DNA of 64,000 nt from an uncultured Christensenella sp. (GTDB lineage: Bacteria > Bacillota > Clostridia > Christensenellales > Borkfalkiaceae), in the NCBI GenBank assembly GCA_910583545.1, contig CAJTXM010000005.1, forward strand, positions 60,139-124,138, given 5' to 3'. This document shows positions 33,807 through 43,287 of the stretch, in pieces. A program made the translations under genes and the position numbers. Within the stretch, counting starts at the first letter, position 1, and each line of letters opens with the position of its first letter. The notes beneath the pieces are model-generated. The model had not been told where the DNA came from, did no database searches, and saw nothing but the letters and a program-made list of their open reading frames with translations.

Positions 33807-35648
33807 ATGATAAAAAACGAACGGCTGGACAAATTTCATAACGCTGCTGATTGTTTTGCTTATGAATTTTTCGGTTGTCATAAATTGCCGGATGGAAAAT
33901 ATATTTTCAGAGTATGGGCGCCGCACGCAAAGACGGTAAGCCTGATAGGCTCTTTTAACGGATGGAATGAAAACTCTGCCGTAATGACAAGACTTTCCGA
34001 TAACGAAAGCTTCGAAACAGTGGCGGACGCCAGTGCAGGCGATATTTACAAATTTCTGATTAAGTCATTCGACGGCAGAAAAATCGAAAAAGCCGATCCG
34101 TTTGCGTTCTATTCGGATTTACCGCATTCTTTCGCCTCAAAAATTGTTGATTTGCCGGAAAAATCCGAATACGTTTCTGAAAAGCAGGAAGACGATAAAC
34201 CTATAAATATTTACGAAGTGAATCTTCTCTCGTGGAAACGGCATAAAGATAATTCATATCTGTCTTTTGAAGAACTTGAAAAAACGCTTGTTCCTTATGT
34301 CAAAAGTATGAATTATACGCACGTCGAATTTATGCCTCTTACCGAATTTCCTTTCGACGGCTCGTGGGGCTATCAGGTGACGGGTTACTTTTCAATAACG
34401 TCAAGGCTCGGAACTCCGAAACAGTTCAGAAATCTGGTCGATGCTTTTCACCGCAACGGAATAAAAGTAATTTTCGACTGGGTTCCTGCGCACTTTCCAA
34501 AGGACGAATGGGGCTTATACGAATTCGACGGACAACCTTTGTATGAGTGCCCTGTCTGGGACAGAATGGAACATCGCGGTTGGGGAACGCGTCGGTTTGA
34601 TTTCGGGCGAAGCGAAGTTGATAATTTTTTGCTCTCTTCGGCAATTTATCTATTGAAAACTTTTGACATCGACGGGCTGAGAGTAGATGCCGTTGCGTCT
34701 ATGTTGTATCTCGATTACGACAAGCCTTGCGGTGATTTTACTCCGAATATTTTCGGGGATAACCGAAATCTCGAAGCAATAGAGTTTATTAAAAAATTGA
34801 ACGTTGAAGTAAAAAAATATTTTCCGAATGTTTTGATGATAGCGGAAGAATCAACGGCTTTTCCTGGAGTGACAAGTCCCGTATCTGACGGCGGTCTCGG
34901 TTTTGATTACAAATGGAATCTGGGCTGGATGAACGACGTTTTGTTCTATTGCAGACAAGATCCGTATTTTCGCAATTATCACCACGAAAAACTCACGTTT
35001 TCGCTTGTTTATGCGTTTTCGGAAAAGTATATACTTCCGCTCAGCCACGACGAAGTAGTGCACGTCAAGGGCTCTGTCGTAAACAAAATGCACGGTGATT
35101 ATGAAGATAAATTTGCAGGAGAGAGGTCGCTTCTCGGATTTATGTACGCTCATCCCGGGAAAAAACTCAACTTTATGGGTTACGAAGTAGCACAGTTCAA
35201 AGAGTGGGACTATTGCGGAGCTATTGAATACGAACTGAAAAAATTCGAACAGCATCGCAAAATGACGGTTTTCGTCAAAGAACTTAACCTGTTTTATGCG
35301 CAGAATAATGCGCTATTTGAAATCGATTATGGGTGGGATGGGTTTGAATGGCTTGTTGTCGACGATAAATCAAGTAACCTTCTGGCATTTTCCAGATATT
35401 CTAAGAGCGGAGAAAGTATCACGGCAGTTATCAATTTTTCGGGAATAGATCTGTTGCGATACGGAATAGGAATAGAAAAGGGAAAGTACCGCGTGGTCTT
35501 AACGACGAATTCCAAGCGATTCGGCGGTGACGGCAGGCTCGGCAAAAAGATTTATAAAACGGTAAGGCAGTCAAATCAAGGTAAGGAAAACTCGATTTTC
35601 ATCGATATTCCGAAACTGACTTGCATATATTTGAAAAAAGAAAATTAG
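33807..35648 (+). CDS. glgB: 1,4-alpha-glucan branching enzyme GlgB
   Basis: GlgB introduces alpha-1,6 branches into glycogen. An N-terminal CBM48 domain (about residues 25-120) precedes a GH13 barrel with DWVPAHFPKD, the nucleophile Asp in LRVDAVASMLYLDY, the general acid Glu in IAEESTAFPGV and LPLSHDEVVHVKGS. It is 613 aa and lacks the extra N-terminal domain of longer enzymes. It is the first gene of a five-gene glycogen operon with gaps of 9-24 bases. Confidence 0.96.
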   Translation: MIKNERLDKFHNAADCFAYEFFGCHKLPDGKYIFRVWAPHAKTVSLIGSFNGWNENSAVMTRLSDNESFETVADASAGDIYKFLIKSFDGRKIEKADPFAFYSDLPHSFASKIVDLPEKSEYVSEKQEDDKPINIYEVNLLSWKRHKDNSYLSFEELEKTLVPYVKSMNYTHVEFMPLTEFPFDGSWGYQVTGYFSITSRLGTPKQFRNLVDAFHRNGIKVIFDWVPAHFPKDEWGLYEFDGQPLYECPVWDRMEHRGWGTRRFDFGRSEVDNFLLSSAIYLLKTFDIDGLRVDAVASMLYLDYDKPCGDFTPNIFGDNRNLEAIEFIKKLNVEVKKYFPNVLMIAEESTAFPGVTSPVSDGGLGFDYKWNLGWMNDVLFYCRQDPYFRNYHHEKLTFSLVYAFSEKYILPLSHDEVVHVKGSVVNKMHGDYEDKFAGERSLLGFMYAHPGKKLNFMGYEVAQFKEWDYCGAIEYELKKFEQHRKMTVFVKELNLFYAQNNALFEIDYGWDGFEWLVVDDKSSNLLAFSRYSKSGESITAVINFSGIDLLRYGIGIEKGKYRVVLTTNSKRFGGDGRLGKKIYKTVRQSNQGKENSIFIDIPKLTCIYLKKEN

Positions 35649-35661
35649 GGGGACGAACTCA

Positions 35662-36864
35662 ATGCTCAGCAAAAAGGAATGTGTTGCTATGTTGCTTGCT
35701 GGCGGACAGGGAAGCAGACTGTATGCGCTTACCAACAATATAGCAAAACCTGCGGTTTCTTTCGGTTCGAAGTACAGAATAATAGACTTTCCTCTGTCTA
35801 ACTGTATCAACTCGGGAATAGATACAGTGGGTGTGCTCACGCAGTATCAGCCATTGGTACTAAACGAATACGTAGGAAACGGTCAGCCGTGGGATCTTGA
35901 CAGAACGTTCGGCGGAGTACATATTCTTTCACCGTACGAGGCGAAAAACGATACGTCTTGGTATAAAGGTACGGCAAATGCCATTTATCAGAATATCAGA
36001 TTTATAAAAATGTACGATCCCGAGTATGTGCTTATACTTTCCGGTGACCACATTTATAAAATGGATTATGATAAAATGCTTGCCGCACATAAAAAATCAA
36101 AAGCCGATTGCACAATTGCGTGTATGGAAGTCCCCTTAAAAGAAGCGTCGAGATTCGGCATTTTGAATACTAAGCCCGACGGCAGTATTTACGAATTCGA
36201 AGAAAAGCCTGCACATCCTAAGAGCAATCTTGCCTCTATGGGAATTTACATATTTACGGCTTCGAAACTTTTTAAGTATCTTGAACTTGATGAAGCGGAC
36301 GCAAATTCTGAAAATGATTTCGGAAAAAACGTTTTGCCTGCAATGCTTAATTCGGGTGAAAAAATGTTTTCATACAGATTCGAGGGTTACTGGAAAGACG
36401 TAGGCACAATTACGTCTCTTTGGGAAGCAAATATGGATCTGTTGGGTACGGTGCCTAAGTTTGAATTGAGGGACAGCGAAAGAGTTATTCATTCAAGAAG
36501 TCCTTTGGCTCCGCCTGCGTATATTGAAGGCGAAGTCGTAAATTCAATCGTGGCAACAGGCTGTGAGATCAAGGGCAAAGTAATAAATTCGGTAATAGGA
36601 ACAGACTGCATAATAGAAGAAGGAGCCGAAGTCAACGACTGTGTGCTTATGGGTAAAACGGTGGTCAAATCGGGAGCCGTACTTAATTATGCTATAATCG
36701 ACGAGGATGTTACCGTCGGCGAAAATGCCGTAATAGGCGACAAAAAAGAAACTGCTTGCAAAATTGAAAGCAAGACGGGCGGAATAGTCGTACTTGCGCG
36801 CGGTGTGGCAGTAAAGAAAAACGGTAAAATTTTTGCAGGCGATATTGTTGAAAAGAGTCTTTAA
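35662..36864 (+). CDS. glgC: Glucose-1-phosphate adenylyltransferase GlgC
   Basis: GlgC makes ADP-glucose, the committed step of glycogen synthesis. Nucleotide-binding segment LLAGGQGSRLYALTNNIAKPA, then YRIIDFPLSNCINSGI, the glucose-1-phosphate site EFEEKPAHPKSN and SGDHIYKMDY are all present. The C-terminal left-handed beta-helix spans about residues 290-400. Length is 400 aa. A regulatory GlgD subunit follows after 12 bp. Confidence 0.96.
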   Translation: MLSKKECVAMLLAGGQGSRLYALTNNIAKPAVSFGSKYRIIDFPLSNCINSGIDTVGVLTQYQPLVLNEYVGNGQPWDLDRTFGGVHILSPYEAKNDTSWYKGTANAIYQNIRFIKMYDPEYVLILSGDHIYKMDYDKMLAAHKKSKADCTIACMEVPLKEASRFGILNTKPDGSIYEFEEKPAHPKSNLASMGIYIFTASKLFKYLELDEADANSENDFGKNVLPAMLNSGEKMFSYRFEGYWKDVGTITSLWEANMDLLGTVPKFELRDSERVIHSRSPLAPPAYIEGEVVNSIVATGCEIKGKVINSVIGTDCIIEEGAEVNDCVLMGKTVVKSGAVLNYAIIDEDVTVGENAVIGDKKETACKIESKTGGIVVLARGVAVKKNGKIFAGDIVEKSL

Positions 36865-36876
36865 GGGGGATACGGT

Positions 36877-37983
36877 ATGGCTTCGATTGTAGGTGTGATT
36901 TTTTCAAGTTTAAACGAACAGAATATTCCCGAACTTACAAAGGTAAGATCGGTTGGTTCTATTCCGTACGGCGGAAGATACCGTTTAGTTGACTTTGCTT
37001 TGTCTAATATGGTCAATTCAGGGATAACAACCGTCGGAATGGTTACGAAAAATAATTATCAATCTCTTATGGATCATCTGGGTTCAGGCAAGAACTGGGA
37101 TCTTGCAAGGAAAGAGGGTGGTTTGATTTTGCTTCCCCCGTATAGCAGTGATTCCGAAACTTTATATACTAACAGGCTTGAAGCGTTAAAAGGCGCAACG
37201 GCTTTCCTCAAAAAATCAAAGGAAGATTTTGTTGTACTTGCCGACAGTGATGCGGTCTATAAGCTCGATTACAGTAAAGTCGTTGACTATCATATAAAGA
37301 AAAATGCCGATATTACCCTCGTCTATCACGAAGGCAAAATAAAAAAATCGCATTATTATATGACTGTCGATACAAATAAAGACGGAAGAATTTCGGATAT
37401 TGAGATAAATACTCTTGCGGACGGTTTACACAAGAATTATATAAATGTAATGGTGGCGCGTACGTCATTTCTACTTATGCTCATTCAAAATGCTATACAG
37501 TGCGGATATAAAAGTTTCGGCAGAGACATTTTAGGCCCCGGCGTAAAGACATATAAGATTTACGGTTATAAACACGAAGGTTATTATGAAAATATAGATT
37601 CATTGCAATCTTTTTTCAAGGCTAATTACGATTTGCTCAATAATGATATACGCAACGAAATTTTCGGGGCGCGCGATGTTTATACTAAAGTTAATGACAG
37701 CGCTCCGGCAAAATTTACAGAAACTTCATCGGTAAAAAATTCGCTCGTTTCGGATGGATGCTATATCGAGGGAACTGTTGAAAACTGTATTCTTTTCCGC
37801 GGTGTTAAGGTCGGTAAGGGTTCCAGCCTTAAAAACTGCATCATATTTTCTGAGAATATTATCGGTGAAAACTGTAATCTTCAATACGTTATAAGCGACA
37901 AAGACTGCTTTATAACCGATAACAGAGTGTTGGCAGGATGCGAAACGCAACCTTTTTTTATCAATAAGGGAACAAAAATATAA
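36877..37983 (+). CDS. glgD: GlgD, non-catalytic ADP-glucose pyrophosphorylase subunit
   Basis: A 368-aa homologue of GlgC with a degenerate nucleotide-binding loop: the usual GGxGxRL region is missing, and the protein begins MASIVGVIFSSLNEQNIPELT. PYGGRYRLVDFALSNMVNSGI and the C-terminal hexapeptide helix remain. In Firmicutes such GlgD proteins pair with GlgC to adjust activity. The position right behind glgC supports this. Confidence 0.92.
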   Translation: MASIVGVIFSSLNEQNIPELTKVRSVGSIPYGGRYRLVDFALSNMVNSGITTVGMVTKNNYQSLMDHLGSGKNWDLARKEGGLILLPPYSSDSETLYTNRLEALKGATAFLKKSKEDFVVLADSDAVYKLDYSKVVDYHIKKNADITLVYHEGKIKKSHYYMTVDTNKDGRISDIEINTLADGLHKNYINVMVARTSFLLMLIQNAIQCGYKSFGRDILGPGVKTYKIYGYKHEGYYENIDSLQSFFKANYDLLNNDIRNEIFGARDVYTKVNDSAPAKFTETSSVKNSLVSDGCYIEGTVENCILFRGVKVGKGSSLKNCIIFSENIIGENCNLQYVISDKDCFITDNRVLAGCETQPFFINKGTKI

Positions 37984-37992
37984 GGAGGGGAT

Positions 37993-39492
37993 ATGGCAAC
38001 TGCTAAGATTACAAAAACTTCTGCAAAATCAACAAAAACTACCGCCAAGACGCCGAAAAAAAATCAAAGCGATAGCGATGTAAAAAAGATATTGTTCGTC
38101 GCATCCGAATCGACTCCGTTCATCGCGACGGGCGGTCTTGCCGAAGTGATAGGCTCGCTTACAAAAGCGCTTGCCGATACAAAAAAATTCGATGTCAGGG
38201 TAGTATTGCCCTTATATTCGGATATAAAAAAAGAGTACAGGGATAAGTTTTCTTATTTAGGAAATATCTACGTTCATTTGGCTTGGCGCAATCAATACTG
38301 CGGAATATTTTCTTGCGTAAAAGACGGCGTAACGTTTTATTTCATAGACAATGAATACTATTTTAAACGTCCAGGTTGTTACGGGTATTTCGACGACGGC
38401 GAACGGTTTGCGTTTTTTTCCCGAAGCGTACTTGAAATAATGCCGTTTTTGGATTTCTATCCCGACGTAATGCACTGTCACGACTGGCAGGCGGCGTTGT
38501 CTGCGATTTATCTAAAAACAAATTATTGTTTCAGGCCCGAATATCAATACATCAGAGCGCTTTTCACTATACATAATATAGAATATCAGGGGCAGTATTC
38601 TATGGATCTTCTGTGTGATTTGTTCGATATTTTCGGAGAATACAGATATCTTGTAGAATATAGGAATTCGATAAATCTGATGAAAGGCGCAATCGAGTGC
38701 TGTGAAAGATTTTCAACAGTTAGTCCGAGATATGCGCAGGAAATAAAGCAAGCATATTTTGCGCACGGTCTTGAAGATATTGTACGGAAAAATGAGTTTA
38801 AACTCACGGGAATACTCAACGGAATTGATGATATAAGTTATAACTGCGAAAAAGATGCACATCTGTTTGAAAATTTTACACCCGACGATTTTTCCAATAA
38901 AAAAATCTGTAAAAAAGAATTACAAAAGATGTTGTCTTTGCCACAGAAGCCAGACGTTCCCGTTATTTCAATGGTCAGCCGTTTGGTTTCTCATAAGGGG
39001 CTTGATCTTGTTACGGCTGTCATTGAAGAATTTTTGCAGGATGATATCCAGGTCGTTATACTTGGTACGGGCGATGCGCATTACGAAGGTTATTTCAGTC
39101 ACCTTGCACAAAAATATCCGGATAAGTTCAGCGCAAATATAGTTTTCAACGGCGATTTGTCAAGAAAGATTTATTCGGGTTCTGATATTTTCCTTATGCC
39201 TTCGAAGTCTGAACCTTGCGGTTTATCTCAGATGATAGCGTGCAGATACGGAACAGTGCCGATAGTGAGGGAAACAGGCGGTCTTTACGACAGCATAAAA
39301 CCGCTTGAAAACGGTTATACGTTTACCAACTATAACGCACACGATATGCTCTACGTTTTAAGGCAAGCGGTTTCAGATTATAAAAATAAAGCGGAGTGGA
39401 CAAAATTAATGTACAGATCCGCTACGACCGATTTCAGTTGGAAGCGGTCGGCAAAAGAATATGAAGCTCTCTATAATGAAATGCTTAAATAA
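37993..39492 (+). CDS. glgA: Glycogen synthase GlgA (GT5)
   Basis: GlgA extends glucan chains from ADP-glucose. After a Lys/Thr/Ser-rich leader of about 30 residues that looks disordered, a GT5 domain starts at KKILFVASES. The usual KTGGL motif reads ATGGLAEVIGSL, with Ala in place of Lys. The C-terminal half keeps MVSRLVSHKGLDL and EPCGLSQMIACRYGTVPIVRETGGL. The length of 499 aa includes the extension. An AAGGAGGGG ribosome binding site precedes ATG 37993. Confidence 0.95.
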   Translation: MATAKITKTSAKSTKTTAKTPKKNQSDSDVKKILFVASESTPFIATGGLAEVIGSLTKALADTKKFDVRVVLPLYSDIKKEYRDKFSYLGNIYVHLAWRNQYCGIFSCVKDGVTFYFIDNEYYFKRPGCYGYFDDGERFAFFSRSVLEIMPFLDFYPDVMHCHDWQAALSAIYLKTNYCFRPEYQYIRALFTIHNIEYQGQYSMDLLCDLFDIFGEYRYLVEYRNSINLMKGAIECCERFSTVSPRYAQEIKQAYFAHGLEDIVRKNEFKLTGILNGIDDISYNCEKDAHLFENFTPDDFSNKKICKKELQKMLSLPQKPDVPVISMVSRLVSHKGLDLVTAVIEEFLQDDIQVVILGTGDAHYEGYFSHLAQKYPDKFSANIVFNGDLSRKIYSGSDIFLMPSKSEPCGLSQMIACRYGTVPIVRETGGLYDSIKPLENGYTFTNYNAHDMLYVLRQAVSDYKNKAEWTKLMYRSATTDFSWKRSAKEYEALYNEMLK

Positions 39493-39516
39493 ATTTTACT
39501 AATTCAGGAGAACGTT

Positions 39517-41949
39517 ATGAATACATTTAGCGAAAAAGATGTTAAAGACTTGATAAAGGATAAGCTCGCAAGATATTTCGGAGTAAGTCCTGCGGAGGCG
39601 TCAAAAGATCAGATATACAAGGCGGTCGTAATGACAGTCAGGGATATAATGTTGCAGAAACGCCAGCAATTCCACAAAAAGGCTAAGGTAAAACGTGCTA
39701 AACGCGTTTACTACTTATGTATGGAATTTTTGCTCGGTCGATCGCTCAAAAACAGTTTGTATAATCTGAGTCTTACGCCCGTGTATGAGAAAGCGGTTTC
39801 GTCATACGGACTTAAACTCGAAGATTTGTATGAACTTGAACCCGATGCAGGGTTGGGCAACGGCGGTTTGGGAAGATTAGCTGCCTGCTTTTTAGATGCG
39901 CTCGCTTCGGGTGATTATCCTGCAATGGGTTATTCTTTGAGATATGAATACGGACTTTTCAAACAGAAAATCGTAGACGGTTGGCAAATGGAACTTCCCG
40001 ACACGTGGTTGCCCGGCGGAGAGGTCTGGCTTACTCAGCGTACCGATAAATCGTTTATCGTCAGATTTAACGGACAGATTGAAGAGAAGTGGACGGCAAA
40101 CGGGCTTGAAATCAACTATATCAACTGTAAAGAGATTCAGGCGGTTGCATACGATTTGATGGTATCGGGTAAAAACAGTGATGCAGTTTCTGTTCTGAGG
40201 CTTTGGAAAGCGAAACCCGTGCAGGATTTCAATATGAAACTGTTCTCGCAGGGCGATTATTATCAGGCAATGACAGAGGATAATGATGCAGACCTTCTTA
40301 CAAAAGTGCTGTATCCTTCCGATAATCATATTGCAGGAAAATCGCTTCGCCTGAAACAGCAGTATTTTTTATGTTCCGCATCGCTTCAAAACATTGTTCA
40401 GGACCACAGGCACCGCTACGGCGATTTAAGAGATCTGCCTAAACTGGCAGCGATACACTTGAATGACACGCATCCTGCGTTGGCTATTCCCGAATTAATG
40501 AGAATACTTGTAGACGAATATTTTTACGACTGGGACAGGGCGTGGGCTATCACGACGGCAACTTGCGCTTATACAAATCATACGGTTATGGCGGAAGCGC
40601 TTGAAACCTGGTCGGAAGATTTGGTTGAAAGAACCATTCCGAGAATACATCTCATAATTAAGGAAATAAACAGACGGCTTTGCGAGCAGCTATGGAACCG
40701 TTTCCCCGGCGAATGGGCGAAAATATCGAGAATGTCGATAATCGAACACGACCGCATTAAAATGGCAAATTTGTGCGTTTACGGCGGTCACAAAGTAAAC
40801 GGAGTTTCAGAGCTTCACAGTGAAATAATCAAAAATTCGGTGTTCAAGGATTTTTACGACTTTACACCCGAAAAATTTACAAACGTAACAAACGGCATCG
40901 CCCACAGAAGATGGCTCAATCAGTCGAATCCCGAGCTCTCAGCTCTCATTACGGATTGCATCGGTTCGGGTTTTGAATTAGATGCGTCGCAACTCATTGA
41001 ATTTAAAAAGTTTGAGAACGATAAAAGCGTTCTTGCAAAACTTGACGAGATCAAAGCGTTGAAAAAACAGCAGTTTGCCGAATATACGAAGAAAAAGCAG
41101 GGAATAATTATCAATCCCGAAACAATTTTTGACGTACAGGCAAAGAGACTTCACGAATATAAGCGCCAGCTTTTGAACGTTTTGAATATTATCGACGTTT
41201 ATCTTGATTTGCTTGATAATCCCGAAATGAAAGTGGTGCCCAAAACGTATATTTTCGGTGCTAAGGCAGCGCCCGGATACGATATGGCAAAGAAAATAAT
41301 TAAGCTTATAAATTTCCTTGCCGAAGACATCAAAAAACATCCTAAAATTCATGAAAAATTGAACGTTGTCTTTATGGAAGACTATAACGTAACAATGTCC
41401 GAAATGCTTATGCCTGCATCAGAAATTTCCGAACAGATTTCTTTGGCCGGAAAGGAAGCAAGCGGTACGGGTAATATGAAATTTATGATTAACGGCGCTT
41501 TGACAATAGGAACCCTTGACGGCGCTAACGTTGAAATGTCCCAGGCAGTCGGAAAAGAAAATATTTTCATATTCGGTCTTAAGTCGGAAGAAGTTGACCA
41601 GATTTGGCAATCAGGTTACAATGCGGGCAAATATTATAGTGAATTGCCGAAACTCAGAAGAATCGTTGAAGCTTTGATTGTCGGATTTAACGGCGAATCG
41701 TTCTCTGATATCGCAAATTATCTTCTTACGGGAACGCCTGTGGCAGATCCTTATATGTGTATGGCTGACTTTTCCGCATACAGTGCAACGCAACAGAAAC
41801 TATCAAAACTCTACGTTTCCGATAAAAATTCCTGGAATCAGAAATCTCTTAGAAATATTGCCGCGGCAGGAATATTTGCCGCAGACAGGGCCGTTAAAGA
41901 ATACGCCCAGAATATCTGGAATCTCAAACCTGTCAAAACCGAAAAATAA
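39517..41949 (+). CDS. glgP: Glycogen/starch phosphorylase GlgP
   Basis: This PLP enzyme releases glucose-1-phosphate from glycogen. The PLP lysine lies in EASGTGNMKFMINGALTIGTLDGAN. N-terminal segments YLCMEFLLGRSLKNSLYNL and DAGLGNGGLGRLAACFLDALAS are complete. The length of 810 aa is normal. As the last operon gene it gives the cell both synthesis and breakdown of glycogen from one transcript. A strong terminator follows. Confidence 0.97.
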   Translation: MNTFSEKDVKDLIKDKLARYFGVSPAEASKDQIYKAVVMTVRDIMLQKRQQFHKKAKVKRAKRVYYLCMEFLLGRSLKNSLYNLSLTPVYEKAVSSYGLKLEDLYELEPDAGLGNGGLGRLAACFLDALASGDYPAMGYSLRYEYGLFKQKIVDGWQMELPDTWLPGGEVWLTQRTDKSFIVRFNGQIEEKWTANGLEINYINCKEIQAVAYDLMVSGKNSDAVSVLRLWKAKPVQDFNMKLFSQGDYYQAMTEDNDADLLTKVLYPSDNHIAGKSLRLKQQYFLCSASLQNIVQDHRHRYGDLRDLPKLAAIHLNDTHPALAIPELMRILVDEYFYDWDRAWAITTATCAYTNHTVMAEALETWSEDLVERTIPRIHLIIKEINRRLCEQLWNRFPGEWAKISRMSIIEHDRIKMANLCVYGGHKVNGVSELHSEIIKNSVFKDFYDFTPEKFTNVTNGIAHRRWLNQSNPELSALITDCIGSGFELDASQLIEFKKFENDKSVLAKLDEIKALKKQQFAEYTKKKQGIIINPETIFDVQAKRLHEYKRQLLNVLNIIDVYLDLLDNPEMKVVPKTYIFGAKAAPGYDMAKKIIKLINFLAEDIKKHPKIHEKLNVVFMEDYNVTMSEMLMPASEISEQISLAGKEASGTGNMKFMINGALTIGTLDGANVEMSQAVGKENIFIFGLKSEEVDQIWQSGYNAGKYYSELPKLRRIVEALIVGFNGESFSDIANYLLTGTPVADPYMCMADFSAYSATQQKLSKLYVSDKNSWNQKSLRNIAAAGIFAADRAVKEYAQNIWNLKPVKTEK

Positions 41950-41955
41950 AAATTG

Positions 41956-41990
41956 CGATAAAAGCCCGAGTAATTCTCGGGCTTTTATCG
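41956..41990 (+). terminator. Terminator of the glycogen operon
   Basis: A perfect 15-bp stem (41956-41970 with 41976-41990) has a TAATT loop; the right arm contains the T run. The remaining 110 bases to the next promoter are AT-rich without a recognisable feature. Confidence 0.9.
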
Positions 41991-42098
41991 TATTATGTCT
42001 GACATAGTTTTGAAAAACTTTTAAATTTTGTTTTAAATTTGCCGGGCTTGGCTCTTAAACAAATTTTCTTAAATTTTAAAAAGATTTTAAATAATTAA

Positions 42099-42128
42099 TT
42101 GACAAAACCTGTATTCTTGTGTTATTAT
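42099..42128 (+). promoter_or_regulatory. Promoter of the Xer-type recombinase gene
   Basis: TTGACA (42099-42104) and TATTAT (42123-42128) are 18 bp apart. The predicted start near 42135 places the dif-like palindrome inside the transcribed leader. Confidence 0.75.
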
Positions 42129-42142
42129 GCTTTTAGAAGTCA

Positions 42143-42176
42143 AATTATTCGTAAAAGCTGTGTTTTACGAATAATT
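42143..42176. other. Candidate dif-type Xer recombination site
   Basis: Two perfect 14-bp inverted arms (42143-42156 and 42163-42176; left arm AATTATTCGTAAAA) flank a 6-bp centre, GCTGTG. This is the geometry of a tyrosine recombinase core site: two arms of 11-14 bp around a 6-8 bp crossover region. It lies 55 bp upstream of a XerS-like recombinase gene, as difSL does next to xerS in streptococci and lactococci. No T run follows, which argues against a terminator. An autoregulatory operator is the main alternative. Confidence 0.6.
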
Positions 42177-42231
42177 GTATATACTATGAAAATGTGGTGA
42201 GGGTACCGCCATTAGGAGAAAAGTTATCAGG

Positions 42232-43287
42232 ATGAGCGACGATTTTTACATTAATAGGAATAATAAGAATTTGGAAACAATAGAAAAATTGCTTGAAAAC
42301 GATTTACCGGCTTTCTGCTATGATTATTTTCTTGCTATTGATTCTCAGACGAGTACGCTCACTCGTCTGAATTATGCGCACGATTTGAAGATCTTTTTTT
42401 ATTTTTTGCAGGAGAAGAAATTCAGACAAAACAAATTTGTGCTTGATTTTACGCTTGACGATATCGAGCAGGTCACGAGCAATGACATAGAATATTTTTT
42501 GAGCTACCTCTCACACTACCGCTACGGCGGAAAAGAACACAACTGCAATGAGCGTGCAAAAGCGCGGAAACTGTCTTCTGTCAGAGCAATGTATAAATTC
42601 TTTTTCAATAAGGGTTATATAAGCGTTGACAATTCGGCTAAGGTTGCAACTCCTAAAATTCACGAAAAACCTATAATCAGACTTGACGCAAACGAAGTTT
42701 TCGATATCATTGACACGGCGGAAAGCGGATCGGGTTTAACTGCTCATCAAATAGCATATCATCAAAAAAATAAGGTTCGTGATACTGCAATATTGATGCT
42801 TTTTCTGGGAACGGGCATACGAATCAGCGAACTTGTCGGACTTAATAACGGGGATCTGAATTTTAAAGATAATTCGTTTATAGTAACTCGCAAAGGCGGC
42901 AGCAAATCGATACTTTATTTTGATGACGAAGTAGCTTCCGCCCTCTCCCGTTATCTTGAGCAGAAAGAAAATCTTTCGCAGAACGCTAATGATGAGAGCA
43001 ACGCTCTGTTTCTTTCCTCACAAATGAAAAGAATTACAGTGCGCGCAGTTGAAAATCTTGTAAAAAAATACGCCAAGATTGTTTCTCCGCTTAAAAAAAT
43101 TTCGCCTCACAAATTGCGTTCTACATACGGTACGCAATTATATAAGGCGACTGGCGATATTTATATAGTAGCCGACGTTTTGGGGCATAAAGACGTAAAT
43201 ACAACCAGAAAACACTACGCGGCAATAAGCGATGACAATCGGCGCGCTGTTGTTGGTAAGGTGAAACTGAAACCAGAAGATCAATAA
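42232..43287 (+). CDS. Tyrosine recombinase, XerS-like single-chain type
   Basis: The 351-aa protein has an N-terminal SAM-like core-binding domain (about residues 25-140) and a catalytic domain with the full set of active-site residues: R197 in GTGIRISEL, K221 in TRKGGSK, H293 and R296 in HKLRS, H319 in LGHKD and nucleophile Y329 in TRKHY. It is longer than classical XerC/XerD (about 300 aa), with an insertion ahead of the catalytic Arg (residues 165-182), similar to XerS. Directly upstream is a dif-like palindrome, so a role in chromosome dimer resolution is inferred. It converges with, and overlaps by seven bases, the sugar kinase gene. Confidence 0.85.
   Translation: MSDDFYINRNNKNLETIEKLLENDLPAFCYDYFLAIDSQTSTLTRLNYAHDLKIFFYFLQEKKFRQNKFVLDFTLDDIEQVTSNDIEYFLSYLSHYRYGGKEHNCNERAKARKLSSVRAMYKFFFNKGYISVDNSAKVATPKIHEKPIIRLDANEVFDIIDTAESGSGLTAHQIAYHQKNKVRDTAILMLFLGTGIRISELVGLNNGDLNFKDNSFIVTRKGGSKSILYFDDEVASALSRYLEQKENLSQNANDESNALFLSSQMKRITVRAVENLVKKYAKIVSPLKKISPHKLRSTYGTQLYKATGDIYIVADVLGHKDVNTTRKHYAAISDDNRRAVVGKVKLKPEDQ

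Noticed and set aside
42143..42176. Transcription terminator reading of the 14-bp palindrome
   Set aside because: There is no T run on either side, the glycogen operon already has its own terminator at 41956-41990, and the repeat lies downstream of the recombinase promoter.
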